A DNA stretch of 64,000 nucleotides from Streptomyces sp. MP131-18 (GTDB lineage Bacteria > Actinomycetota > Actinomycetes > Streptomycetales > Streptomycetaceae). Below are positions 50,523 to 58,813 of the stretch, piece after piece. The stretch lies in assembly GCF_001984575.1 (NCBI RefSeq), contig NZ_LZNS01000001.1:7739061-7803060 (forward strand), read 5' to 3'. Below the pieces are notes generated by a model that worked only from the letters and a program-made list of their open reading frames with translations, did not search any database and was not told the DNA's origin. The position numbers were made by a program, and so were the translations under genes. Numbering within the stretch: position 1 is the first letter of the stretch; the number at the start of each line of letters is the position of its first letter.

Positions 50523-51799
50523 GCCCGGCCCGGCCGGCGGCCCCCGAACTCGCGGCTACCGTGTGCGTCGTCGGCGCCGGTCCTTCCGGCGCCATGCTGG
50601 CCCTCCTCCTGGTCCGCGCGGGCATCGACGTGGTGCTGCTGGAGAAGCGCCCCGACTTCCCCAGGGACTTCCGCGGCGGCACCATGCAGCCGACCACCCT
50701 GGACGTTCTGGACCAGCTCGGCATCGCGGAACGCTTCCACACCCTCCCGCACCGCAAACTCGCCGGCATCAGCCTCGTGGGCGACGGCATCGGCGTCGAG
50801 GTCGCCGACTTCACCGGTCTCGGCCTGCGCTTTCCCTACCTGGCCGTCGTCCCGCAGTGGGACTTCCTCCACCTCATCACCGCGGAAGCCGCCCGCTACC
50901 CCGGCTTCCGGCTGCTCATGGGCACCGAGGCCACCGGCCTGATCCGGCGGAACGGCCGCACCGCGGGCGTGCGCTGCCGCACCGGAAACGGGGCGCTGAC
51001 GGTGCGGACCACCCTCGTGGTCGCCGCCGACGGCAGGCACTCGGTGCTGCGCCGCGCCGCGGGCCTGCGGCCCCGCAGCCTGGGCACGCCGAAGAACGTC
51101 GTGATGTTCCGGGTCTCCCGCCGGGCCACCGACCCGGACGAGGGGCTGACCCTGCGCCCGGGGAACGGGCGCGTCGTCAGCCTCACCAACCGCACCACCT
51201 ACTGGCAGGTCTCGTACGAGACCGGCCGGGGCGGCCGCAGGTGGCTGCGCCAGGAGAGCGCCGAGCGGGTGCGCAGGGAAGCCGGCGAGCTGGTGCCGTT
51301 CCTCAAGGACAGGACCTGCGAGATCAGGGCGGAGCACGTGCGGTTCCTCGAAGTACGCCCCGACCGCCTCCGCCGCTGGTACGGCCCCGGCCTGCTGTTC
51401 ATCGGGGACGCCGCCCACGCCATGTCCCCGGTCAGCGGCTCCGGCGTCAACCTCGCCGTGCAGGACGCCGTCGCGGCCGCCAACCTGCTCGCGGGGCCCC
51501 TGCACGTCTGCCTCCGCACGGGACGGCCGCTCCCGGAACGCGCCCTCGCCGCGGTGCAGCGCAGGCGACGGCTGCCGACGGTGCTCACCCAGGACTTCCA
51601 CCGCCTGATGCAACGGGTGAGCACCAAGCGGGCGTTGCGCGGGGAGCGGGTCCTGGCCGGCCGGCACGGACGCGCCGTGCGGCGCACACTCCCCGTCCTG
51701 CGCCGCTTGATGAGCCGCGTCACCGGAGTCGGCCTCCGCCCCGAGCAGGTCCGCATCCCCCTCACGGCGCGGCCCGCCGACCGGCAGCAGCCCGGCTGA
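50519..51799 (+). CDS. FAD-dependent monooxygenase, PHBH fold (indolocarbazole tailoring)
   Basis: A 426-residue aromatic-hydroxylase-type flavoprotein. ATVCVVGAGPSGAMLALLLVRAG is the GxGxxG motif, GGTMQPTTLDVLDQLG follows, and LLFIGDAAHAMSPVSGSGVNLAVQDA is the second FAD motif. In related pathways StaC, RebC and the AbeX/ClaX enzymes of this fold set the oxidation state of the core or oxygenate it. This protein is shorter than RebC and StaC (about 530) and seems to lack their C-terminal thioredoxin-like domain. The GTG at 50519 is chosen from the domain start. Right-most gene of the cluster; its exact step is inferred. Confidence 0.8.
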   Translation: MSPARPAAPELAATVCVVGAGPSGAMLALLLVRAGIDVVLLEKRPDFPRDFRGGTMQPTTLDVLDQLGIAERFHTLPHRKLAGISLVGDGIGVEVADFTGLGLRFPYLAVVPQWDFLHLITAEAARYPGFRLLMGTEATGLIRRNGRTAGVRCRTGNGALTVRTTLVVAADGRHSVLRRAAGLRPRSLGTPKNVVMFRVSRRATDPDEGLTLRPGNGRVVSLTNRTTYWQVSYETGRGGRRWLRQESAERVRREAGELVPFLKDRTCEIRAEHVRFLEVRPDRLRRWYGPGLLFIGDAAHAMSPVSGSGVNLAVQDAVAAANLLAGPLHVCLRTGRPLPERALAAVQRRRRLPTVLTQDFHRLMQRVSTKRALRGERVLAGRHGRAVRRTLPVLRRLMSRVTGVGLRPEQVRIPLTARPADRQQPG

Positions 51800-51823
51800 C
51801 GCGCGGTGCGGCGGGCCCGCGGG

Positions 51824-52717
51824 TCAGCGGACCTGCGCGCCCTGGGGCGGCTGCTGCGGGGTGATGCCGACCTCCGCCATGTAGGCCGAGAGGACCAGCT
51901 TGCCCACCGCCGGGTACGAGCCGAGCGGCTCGGCGGCCGGGCAACCGGCCTCCTCCGCGCCCGCGGCCAGCAGCCCTTCCGGCAGCTCGGGGCCGATCAG
52001 GCAGGGCGCGAGGGCCAGCTGCTGGGAACCCGCCTCCGTCAGCCGCGCCGCGATGTCGGCGACCGAGCCCTTCTCGTCGAGCGCGGCGGCGAGCACCGGC
52101 ACGGCCAGCCGCGCCGACAGCAGCATCCCGGTGATCCCGGCCGCCTGCACGGCTTCCTGGCCGCCCACGGTCCCCAGCACGATGCCGTCCGCCGCGGTGG
52201 CCACCGTGAACAGCCGCGCCCGGTCCGCGCGGGCCAGACCGGCCTCGGACAGCCGCACGTGCACCGCCTCGGCCAGCAGCGGGTGCGGACCGAGCACGTC
52301 GGTGATCCGCGCCTCGGAGCCGCTGTCGCGCACCGCGGTCCTGACGATGTCCAGGTAGCCGCTGTCCGGGCTGGCCAGCAGGGGCACGACGACTGGCGGC
52401 GGTCCCGCGGGCTCCGCCGTCTCCTCGGCCGGGGGCACCGTCCGGGCCAGCACTTCGGTGAGCGAGGGGAATTCCTCCTCCTCGCTCTCCACGAAGCCGA
52501 TCAGCGCGTCGAGGCCCGGCAGCTCGGAGCGCGCGATGCTCACGACCTCCTCGGCCAGACCACGGCTCGTCGCGGACGGGCTCCCGGGCACGGCAAGCAC
52601 CAGCGCCGGCGCGCCCTCGGGCGCGGTCACGGGCTCCGGCCTGCGGTGGCGGCCGGGCTGACGGGGGCGCGGCATTCGTACGGGTAGGCCGGATGAGGGC
52701 CCAGTGGGGGAGCTCAT
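51824..52717 (-). CDS. Sirohydrochlorin chelatase/CbiX family protein
   Basis: A 297-residue protein with two CbiX-like halves: PALVLAVPGSPSATSRGLAEEV and LDALIGFVESEEEEFPSLTEVL, then PVVVPLLASPDSGYLDIVRTAV and GPHPLLAEAVHVRLSEAG. Family enzymes insert Fe or Co into sirohydrochlorin. Many streptomycetes carry a longer paralogue like this whose chelatase activity is untested. The catalytic histidines of CbiX are not obvious in the first half, so a non-catalytic role is possible. ATG 52717 gives the common N-terminus MSSPTGPSSGLPVRMPRPRQ. Confidence 0.78.
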   Translation of the reverse strand: MSSPTGPSSGLPVRMPRPRQPGRHRRPEPVTAPEGAPALVLAVPGSPSATSRGLAEEVVSIARSELPGLDALIGFVESEEEEFPSLTEVLARTVPPAEETAEPAGPPPVVVPLLASPDSGYLDIVRTAVRDSGSEARITDVLGPHPLLAEAVHVRLSEAGLARADRARLFTVATAADGIVLGTVGGQEAVQAAGITGMLLSARLAVPVLAAALDEKGSVADIAARLTEAGSQQLALAPCLIGPELPEGLLAAGAEEAGCPAAEPLGSYPAVGKLVLSAYMAEVGITPQQPPQGAQVR

Positions 52718-52800
52718 GTCGCCGCATGTTAATGCCTTGATGTGCTTGGCTGTTCGCCCGGGGGGATACAGCCCACATCTGTCCCGTTTTATCCCGCGCG

Positions 52801-53850
52801 TCAGTGTGACGCTTCGGTCACTCCAGCGGACGGTACGTCGACGACGTGCAGCAGCGCCCGGTCGCGCGGCAGCCCGGCGAACGCCCCGGTGAGACCGGCC
52901 GCGACCAGCAGCGCCCCGTCCAGCGGCCCACCGGCCGCCGGGACCACCGCCGCGTGCGGCAGCCGGCGCGCCAGCTCGGCGAGCAGCGGCGCGCGCAGCG
53001 GCTCGCCCATGCCGAACAGCCCGCCCGTGAGCGCCACTTCGCTGCCCGCGGCGGAGGGGCACACGGCCTCGGCCGCGCGCGCGATCTCCTCGGCCGCCCG
53101 GCGCAGGATCGCCCCGGCGACCGCGTCGCCCGCGGCGGCGCACCGGCCGACCTCGGGTGCGAACGACGCCAGCACCGCCGGCCGGTCGGTGCGCGGGTAG
53201 ACCTGCTGCGGCAGCCCCTCCGGAGGCCCGAACGCCGCCTCCGCGCGCGCCAGGAGCCGCGCTGAGCCGCCCTCCCGCCCGTCGTGGGCGCGCAGGGCCG
53301 CTTCGAGACCGGCCCGGCCGATCCAGGCACCGCTCCCGCAGTCGCCCAGCAGGTGCCCCCAGCCGTCGGCCCGCCGCCAGCCGCGCAGATCGGTGCCCAG
53401 GGCGATCATGCCGGTCCCCGCCGCGACGACCGCACCCGGCCGGACGCCGAGCGCACCGGCGTAGCCGGTCACCGCGTCCGCGGCCAGGGCGACCCGCCGC
53501 GCGCCGAGGCGCGCGGCGAACGCGTCCGGCAGCTCGGCGCGCAACTGCCCGCCCAGCGAGGCCATTCCGGCCGCGCCGACGCACACCGCGTCGACCCGGT
53601 CCGCCCCCGCCTCGGCCAGCAGCGCCTCGGCGGCGGGGACGACGAGACCGAGCAGGTGCCCGGCGTCGATGCCCGCGGCCCCGGTCCGCACCGGCTCCGC
53701 CGTCACCACGCCGCCGTGCCGCCGCGGCACCGGGCCCGTTCCACCACCGCCCCGGTCCGGGTGGGCCGTTGCCAGCGCGACGCGCAGCCCGGAGCCGCCG
53801 GAGTCGACGCCGAGCACCAGGACCGCCGCCCCGCCGGGCGCCGGGTTCAC
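52801..53850 (-). CDS. BadF/BadG-type ATPase, N-acetylglucosamine kinase-like
   Basis: Sugar-kinase/ASKHA-fold protein of 349 residues: LVLGVDSGGSGLRVALA (phosphate 1), GAVVAAGTGMIALG, GWGHLLGDCGSGAWIGRAGLEAALR, and EVALTGGLFGMGEPLRAPL (adenosine region). These match eukaryotic-type GlcNAc kinase and BadF relatives. GTG 53850 overlaps the ung stop by GTGA, so it is translationally coupled to ung. Probable substrate is an amino sugar; unproven. Confidence 0.82.
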   Translation of the reverse strand: MNPAPGGAAVLVLGVDSGGSGLRVALATAHPDRGGGGTGPVPRRHGGVVTAEPVRTGAAGIDAGHLLGLVVPAAEALLAEAGADRVDAVCVGAAGMASLGGQLRAELPDAFAARLGARRVALAADAVTGYAGALGVRPGAVVAAGTGMIALGTDLRGWRRADGWGHLLGDCGSGAWIGRAGLEAALRAHDGREGGSARLLARAEAAFGPPEGLPQQVYPRTDRPAVLASFAPEVGRCAAAGDAVAGAILRRAAEEIARAAEAVCPSAAGSEVALTGGLFGMGEPLRAPLLAELARRLPHAAVVPAAGGPLDGALLVAAGLTGAFAGLPRDRALLHVVDVPSAGVTEASH

Positions 53851-54524
53851 GGCAGTTTCCAGTCCACGGCCGCCGCACCCTGCTCCGCCAGCAGCGCATT
53901 GGCGCGGCTGAACGGGCGCGAGCCGAAGAAGCCGCGGTCGGCGGACATGGGGGAGGGATGCGCGGACTCCACCGTCGGCACCGGCCCCAGCAGCGGCCGG
54001 AGATTGCGTGCGTCACGCCCCCACAGGATGGCCACCAGCGGTCTGCCACGCGCCGCCAGCGCCCGGATCGCCTGCTCGGTGACCTCCTCCCAGCCCTTGC
54101 CGCGGTGTGCGCCCGGCCGCCGCGGCGCCGTCGTCAGCGCGCGGTTGAGCAGCAGAACCCCCTGCTCGGTCCACGGCGTGAGGTCCCCGCCGGCCGGCCG
54201 GGGCAGCCCCAGGTCGGTGTGCAGCTCGCGGAAGATGTTCTCCAGACTGCCCGGCAGCGGGTGCACCTCGGGGGCCACGGAGAAGCTCAGCCCGACGGCA
54301 TGACCCGGCGTGGGATACGGGTCCTGACCGACGATCAGGACCCGCACCTCGTCGAAGGGCTGCTGGAAGGCCCGCAGAACGTGGGCCCCCGCCGGGAGAT
54401 AGGTGCGGCCCGCCGCGATCTCGGACCTCAGGAACTCGCCCATGGCCGCGATCCGGTCGGCCACCGGGGCCAGCGCGGTCGCCCAGCCGGGCTCGACGAT
54501 TTCGTTCAACGGTCGTGCTGCCAC
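53847..54524 (-). CDS. ung: Uracil-DNA glycosylase, family 1
   Basis: Excises uracil from DNA. 225 residues with the family 1 motifs GQDPYPTPGHAVGLSFS (catalytic Asp, water-activating loop), LLLNRALTTAPRRPGAH and HPSPMSADRGFFGSRPF (leucine-loop region). GTG 54524 is the start. Followed by the overlapping BadF-like kinase gene. Streptomycetes often carry two Ung proteins, of which this may be either. Confidence 0.96.
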   Translation of the reverse strand: MAARPLNEIVEPGWATALAPVADRIAAMGEFLRSEIAAGRTYLPAGAHVLRAFQQPFDEVRVLIVGQDPYPTPGHAVGLSFSVAPEVHPLPGSLENIFRELHTDLGLPRPAGGDLTPWTEQGVLLLNRALTTAPRRPGAHRGKGWEEVTEQAIRALAARGRPLVAILWGRDARNLRPLLGPVPTVESAHPSPMSADRGFFGSRPFSRANALLAEQGAAAVDWKLP

Positions 54525-54587
54525 GGTCCGTCACCCTACTGGCCGCCGGGGGCCGCGGTCGCCCCGGTCCGGCGAATCACCCCGCGC

Positions 54588-55670
54588 TCAGTGGGCCCTG
54601 CGGTACTGGTCGGGCACGCCGGTGAGCGGGAGGCCGAGCTCCCGCGCCGCGCGCTGCGGCCAGTACGGCTCGCGCAGCAGCTGACGGCCGAGGAAGACGG
54701 CGTCCGCCTCGCCGTCCGCCACGGTCTTCTCGGCCTGCTGCGGCTCCGTGATGAGGCCCACCGCGCCGACCGGCAGCCCGGTCTCGGCCCGCACCCGCGC
54801 CGCGAACGGCACCTGGTAGCCGGGACCGAGCGGAATGCGCGCCTCCGGCACGTTGCCGCCGGAGGAGACGTCGAGCAGGTCGACGCCGCGCGCACGCAGC
54901 TCCGCCGCCAGCCGGACGGTGTCGTCCGGGGTCCAGCCGCCCTCGGTGAGCCAGTCCGTTGCGGAGACGCGGAAGAACAGCGGCAGGTCCGCGGGCCAGA
55001 CCGCCCGCACCGCATCCACCACTTCCAGCGGGAACCGCACCCGCCCGGCGAAGTCGCCGCCGTAGGCGTCCGTCCGCCGGTTGCTGACCGGGGAGAGGAA
55101 CTGGTGCAGGAGGTACCCGTGCGCCCCGTGGACCTCGGCCACCTGGCAGCCCGCGGCCAGCGCCCGCTCGGCCGCCCGGGCGAAGTCCTCGGTCACGGCC
55201 GCGATCTGCGCGGTGCTCAGCTGGGCGGGCACCGCGTGACCGGGACTGAACGCGAGCCCGCTCGGCGCCACCGGCCGCCAGCCGAGGGCCTCCTCGCCCA
55301 GCGGCGAGCCGCCCCGCCAGGGCGCGTCGACCGACGCCTTGCGCCCGGCGTGCGCCAGCTGGACCCCGATCACCGCGCCCAGCTCGCGCACCGCCGTGGC
55401 GATCCGGCGCAGCGCCGCCTCCTGCCGGTCGTTCCACAGGCCGAGGTCCGCCGGACTGATCCTGCCCTCGGGGCTGACGGCCGTGGCCTCGGTGAGGATC
55501 AACCCGGCGCCGCCCACCGCCCGCGCCGCGTAGTGCGCGAAGTGCCAGTCGTTCGCCACGCCCGTCTCCGGCCCCGAGGTCCGTGCCGAGTACTGACACA
55601 TGGGGGACATCCACACCCGGTTCGGGATGGTCAGCGACCTCAGGGTGCAGGGATCGAACAGCGAGCTCAC
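54588..55670 (-). CDS. Old Yellow Enzyme-family NADH:flavin oxidoreductase (YqjM-like)
   Basis: FMN-dependent ene-reductase of 360 residues. SLFDPCTLRSLTIPNRVWMSPMCQYSA at the N-terminus has the YqjM-type Cys in MSPMCQYS; QLAHAGRKAS, EVHGAHGYLLHQFLSPVSNRRTDAYGG and AVFLGRQLLREPYW are the FMN- and substrate-binding motifs. GTG 55670 follows AGGAG. Reduces activated C=C bonds; physiological substrate unknown. Single gene between ung and the ferredoxin reductase, all on the minus strand. Confidence 0.93.
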   Translation of the reverse strand: MSSLFDPCTLRSLTIPNRVWMSPMCQYSARTSGPETGVANDWHFAHYAARAVGGAGLILTEATAVSPEGRISPADLGLWNDRQEAALRRIATAVRELGAVIGVQLAHAGRKASVDAPWRGGSPLGEEALGWRPVAPSGLAFSPGHAVPAQLSTAQIAAVTEDFARAAERALAAGCQVAEVHGAHGYLLHQFLSPVSNRRTDAYGGDFAGRVRFPLEVVDAVRAVWPADLPLFFRVSATDWLTEGGWTPDDTVRLAAELRARGVDLLDVSSGGNVPEARIPLGPGYQVPFAARVRAETGLPVGAVGLITEPQQAEKTVADGEADAVFLGRQLLREPYWPQRAARELGLPLTGVPDQYRRAH

Positions 55671-55791
55671 GCGGACTCCTCCTGGTGCTCGGCCGCGAAG
55701 GCCATCGGTACGGGCCACCGTGGGTCACCGTACAAGGCGGCGGCCGGCCGCCGGCCGGGACGCGTACCGCCGCGGGAGGCGCCGCCCGCGG

Positions 55792-57147
55792 TCAGCCGCC
55801 GCGGGCGGCGGTCAGCAGTCCCGCCCAGTCGGCGATCTTCACCGGGCCACGGGACAGCGTCCGCCCCAGGGCCGCCTCCGCGGCCTCGATGCCCAGCCAC
55901 CCCGGCCACTCCACCGGCGCGAGCCCGGCCGCCCGCAGGGCGTCCAGCGGATCGGTGTCCGTCACCTGCCGCAGGGCCAGGGACGGCGCGTCGGCCAGCA
56001 CCGAACCGGCGGTCTCCTTGGCACACGGCCGGTTCGTCCCGATCACGCCCGTCGGCCCCCGCTTGATCCAGCCCGCCACGTACTCGCCGGGTGAGGGCAC
56101 GCCCTCCCGCAGCACGCGCCCCTGCGCGTGCGGCACCGTTCCGCCGCGGGGGTCGAAGGGCAGGCCTGGCAACGGAACGCCGCGGTAGCCGACGGAACGC
56201 AGCACCAGCTGCGCGTCGACGTCCACGAACCGGCCGGTGCCCACGACGCCGCCGGTGCCGTCCGCGGCGGTCCTCTCGAACCGCACGCCCCGCACCGCAC
56301 CCCGCCCGTCGTCCAGGATCTCCGCCGGACGCAGGAAGAACCGCAGGTGGATCCGGCGCTCCCGCCCGTGCTCGGCGGCGCCCGCCCAGCCGCGCAGCGC
56401 CGCGACGTTCCGCTTCGCCGGACCGGAAAGACCCGCAGGATCTGCGTACCCGGGGTCGGCGGCCAGCTCCTCGCCGTCCACGACCACGTCCGCGCCCGGC
56501 AGCGTCCCCAGCTCCCGCAGCTCCTTCGTGGTGAACTTGGCCTGCGACGGCCCGCGCCGGCCGACCATGTACACGTCCCGCACCGCGCCGGCCGCCAGCT
56601 CGTCCAGCGGCCCCTGCGGCATGTCGGTCAGCCGCAGCTCGTCCGCGCCACGCGCCAGGATGCGGGCCACGTCCACCGCCACATTGCCGACCCCGATCAC
56701 CACGGCGGCGCGCGCGGACAGCGGGAAGCCCGCGTCCAGGGCGTCCGGGTGCGCGCTGTACCAGGACACGAAGTCCGTGGCCGAGCAGCTGCCGGCCAGA
56801 TCCTCGCCCGGAATGCCGAGCCGCCGGTCGCGGGCCGCGCCGACGCAGTAGACGACGGCGTGGTACAGCTCGCTCAGCCGCCGCGTCGGCACGCCGCCCT
56901 CACCCACCGGAACGTTCCCGAGGAAGCGGACCCCGGGCCGTTCGAGCACCTGGCGCAGGGTGCCCTGGAGCGACTTGATCTTCTCGTGGTCCGGGGCCAC
57001 GCCGTAGCGCACCAGACCGAATGGACAGGGCAGCCGGTCCAGCACGTCCACGGCCACCGGGACCTGTTGCGCCGCCAGCTGATCGAGCAGGGACTGAACG
57101 GTGTACACCCCGCTCGGCCCCGATCCCACCACCGCAATCCGCAGCAT
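55792..57147 (-). CDS. fprA-like: Ferredoxin-NADP+ reductase, FprA/adrenodoxin reductase-like
   Basis: A 451-residue FAD enzyme that passes electrons between NADPH and ferredoxin. RIAVVGSGPSGVYTVQSLLD at the N-terminus, DRLPCPFGLVRYGVAPDHEKIKSLQ, then VVIGVGNVAVDVARILAR for NADPH and GWIKRGPTGVIGTNRPCAKETAGSVLAD near the C-terminus match M. tuberculosis FprA. ATG 57147 follows AAGGAG. It could supply reducing equivalents to P450s such as the cluster's, but its distance (about 11 kb) makes this speculative. Confidence 0.93.
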   Translation of the reverse strand: MLRIAVVGSGPSGVYTVQSLLDQLAAQQVPVAVDVLDRLPCPFGLVRYGVAPDHEKIKSLQGTLRQVLERPGVRFLGNVPVGEGGVPTRRLSELYHAVVYCVGAARDRRLGIPGEDLAGSCSATDFVSWYSAHPDALDAGFPLSARAAVVIGVGNVAVDVARILARGADELRLTDMPQGPLDELAAGAVRDVYMVGRRGPSQAKFTTKELRELGTLPGADVVVDGEELAADPGYADPAGLSGPAKRNVAALRGWAGAAEHGRERRIHLRFFLRPAEILDDGRGAVRGVRFERTAADGTGGVVGTGRFVDVDAQLVLRSVGYRGVPLPGLPFDPRGGTVPHAQGRVLREGVPSPGEYVAGWIKRGPTGVIGTNRPCAKETAGSVLADAPSLALRQVTDTDPLDALRAAGLAPVEWPGWLGIEAAEAALGRTLSRGPVKIADWAGLLTAARGG

Positions 57148-57296
57148 GTGACAGCTCCTTGCACCGCCGAGTAAGGACGGAGTCTCCAGCATCCCACTCA
57201 AGGCGCGCTTGTGGGAGTGAGCTGTCGGGGTGCTGTGCGCGCGGGCGGGTGCGCGCCGCCCGGCGCGGGGCGCGGGCTTCGGTCTAGGTTGCCTCC

Positions 57297-58028
57297 GTGG
57301 TGAAGAGTAGCTTTTCCGGCTTTCCGGGCGGTCATCAGCCGGACGGCCCAACGCCGGACCGGCCGGTGTGGGAGCTGCGCGGGCACGGCTCCGCCGCCCC
57401 GGCGGCGGGCGGGGCGCCGGGCCTGCCACCGTGGTTCAGCGTCGGGCTCGTCCTTGCCGACGGGGCCCGTATCGACGTTCTCGCGCAGGTCAGCGGGGAC
57501 CGGGTGCTCATCGAGGACATGCGGGCCGATCCGCCGCTGCCGGTGGACGGCTTCGGCACCCTGACCGAGCGCATCGGCGAGCCGCTCCGGGACGTGTGCC
57601 GGGCCCTGACCGGCCGCACCCTGGCGGACCCGGAGCCCCGGGCCCCCGGCCAGGACGCGGTACCCGCGCCGGGCCCCGAGGAGCCGCCGCGGGAACCGGA
57701 GCAGCGTACTCGGCGGGAGGAACGGGAGGAACGGGAGGAACGCGAGGAACAGGAGCAAGCCGAGCCGGGCGCGCGGAAGTCGGCGGCGAAGCCGGAACGG
57801 CCCCCGCCGCCCGCGGCCGGGGGCGGCCACCGTGCCGCGCGCCGCAGGACCGGCGGCCGGCCGGGCCGCCGCATCGCCGCCGAGGCATACCTCGCGGCCC
57901 AGGAGGCGGGCACCGACCCGGTGCTCGCCGTCATGAGCGCCACCGGCCGCAGCCGCCGCAGATCGCTGCGGCTGATCGCCGCGGCCCGCGGCAAGGGCTA
58001 CCTGAGCCCCGGGCACGCGCGCCGTTAG
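57297..58028 (+). CDS. DUF6214-like protein with charged repeat
   Basis: A 243-residue cytosolic protein. N-terminal domain: VWELRGHGSAA...GLPPWFSVGLVLADGARIDVLAQVSGDRVLIEDMRADPPLPVDGF. It is followed by a Pro/Glu region with five REE/EE repeats (EEREEREEREE), and a C-terminal AAEAYLAAQEAGTDPVLAVMSATGRSRRRSLRLIAAARGKGYL. The N- and C-terminal blocks are as I recall for the streptomycete DUF6214 family. Function unknown; the C-terminal block looks like a small helical DNA- or protein-binding element. Its TAG overlaps the TAA of the convergent DUF305 gene. Confidence 0.72.
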   Translation: MVKSSFSGFPGGHQPDGPTPDRPVWELRGHGSAAPAAGGAPGLPPWFSVGLVLADGARIDVLAQVSGDRVLIEDMRADPPLPVDGFGTLTERIGEPLRDVCRALTGRTLADPEPRAPGQDAVPAPGPEEPPREPEQRTRREEREEREEREEQEQAEPGARKSAAKPERPPPPAAGGGHRAARRRTGGRPGRRIAAEAYLAAQEAGTDPVLAVMSATGRSRRRSLRLIAAARGKGYLSPGHARR

Positions 58029-58678
58029 CGCAGCTCCTCAAGCCGTTCGATCTCCACGGTCTGCGTCGCGACGATGTCGTTGGCCAGCTGCTCCACCGTG
58101 ACGTCACCGGCCCCGGCGAGCGCGTCCGCGGCCATGCTCACGCCGCCCTCGTGGTGGCGCACCATCAGGTCGAGGAAGAGCGCGTCGAATGCCTCGCCCC
58201 GCGCGGCCGTCAGCTCGGCCAGCTCCTCCGCCGAGGCCATGCCGGGCATCGCGGCCGGGTCGTGCCCGCCGTGGCCGGCGTCCGCCTCGTGGCCCGCGTT
58301 GCGCGTGAGCCAGGCGTTCATGGCCTCGATCTCCGGTCCCTGGGCGGCCGCGATACGCTCGGACAGCCGCCGCACCCGGCCGTCCTCGGCGTGCTGCTCC
58401 GCGAGGCCCGTCATCTCCACGGCCTGCTCGTGGTGTTCGACCATCATCCGCATGAACGCGAAGTCCGACGCGGTCGGCTCGGTCCCTTCGCCGCCGGCCT
58501 CCCTCGCCTCCTCGGGCGAGAGGGTCCCGGCCTCCTCGCCCGGCCTGCCGGGCGCGATGACCTGCGGGGCGTCACCGGCCTCGTCCGCGGGCGCCGGATC
58601 GTCGGTGCAGCCCGCGGCCACGGCGAGCGCCAGTGCGGCGGCCACGGCCGTGTGCCGGAAGCGGCGGCGGTCCGTCAA
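58025..58678 (-). CDS. DUF305 lipoprotein
   Basis: Secreted, lipid-anchored DUF305 protein of 217 residues. The start is an unusual TTG at 58678, chosen because GAGGAGGATTCCG precedes it; the ATG at 58720 has no ribosome site. The signal peptide ends in a lipobox (AVAAGC). Two HH motifs, MRMMVEHHEQAVEMTGLA and LDLMVRHHEGGVSMA, are the family hallmark, with GHGGH and GMAS between. DUF305 proteins have ferritin-like helices and may bind metals. Divergent from the LVIVD-repeat gene, a pairing I believe is common in Streptomyces. Confidence 0.9.
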   Translation of the reverse strand: MTDRRRFRHTAVAAALALAVAAGCTDDPAPADEAGDAPQVIAPGRPGEEAGTLSPEEAREAGGEGTEPTASDFAFMRMMVEHHEQAVEMTGLAEQHAEDGRVRRLSERIAAAQGPEIEAMNAWLTRNAGHEADAGHGGHDPAAMPGMASAEELAELTAARGEAFDALFLDLMVRHHEGGVSMAADALAGAGDVTVEQLANDIVATQTVEIERLEELR

Positions 58679-58813
58679 CGGAATCCTCCTCGCGGGAGCC
58701 TGCGGCGACGCCGCCCACATTACCTACTTTGATATGGACATGCCTGGGCGGATACTGATGGGGCCCATGTACCGGTCAACTCCGCGGGGGATACGCGGAT
58801 TCGAGGGAGGACG

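Noticed and set aside
35078..51799. Rebeccamycin or staurosporine cluster itself.
   Set aside because: No N-glycosyltransferase, O-methyltransferase or sugar biosynthesis genes; two halogenases; gene order differs.
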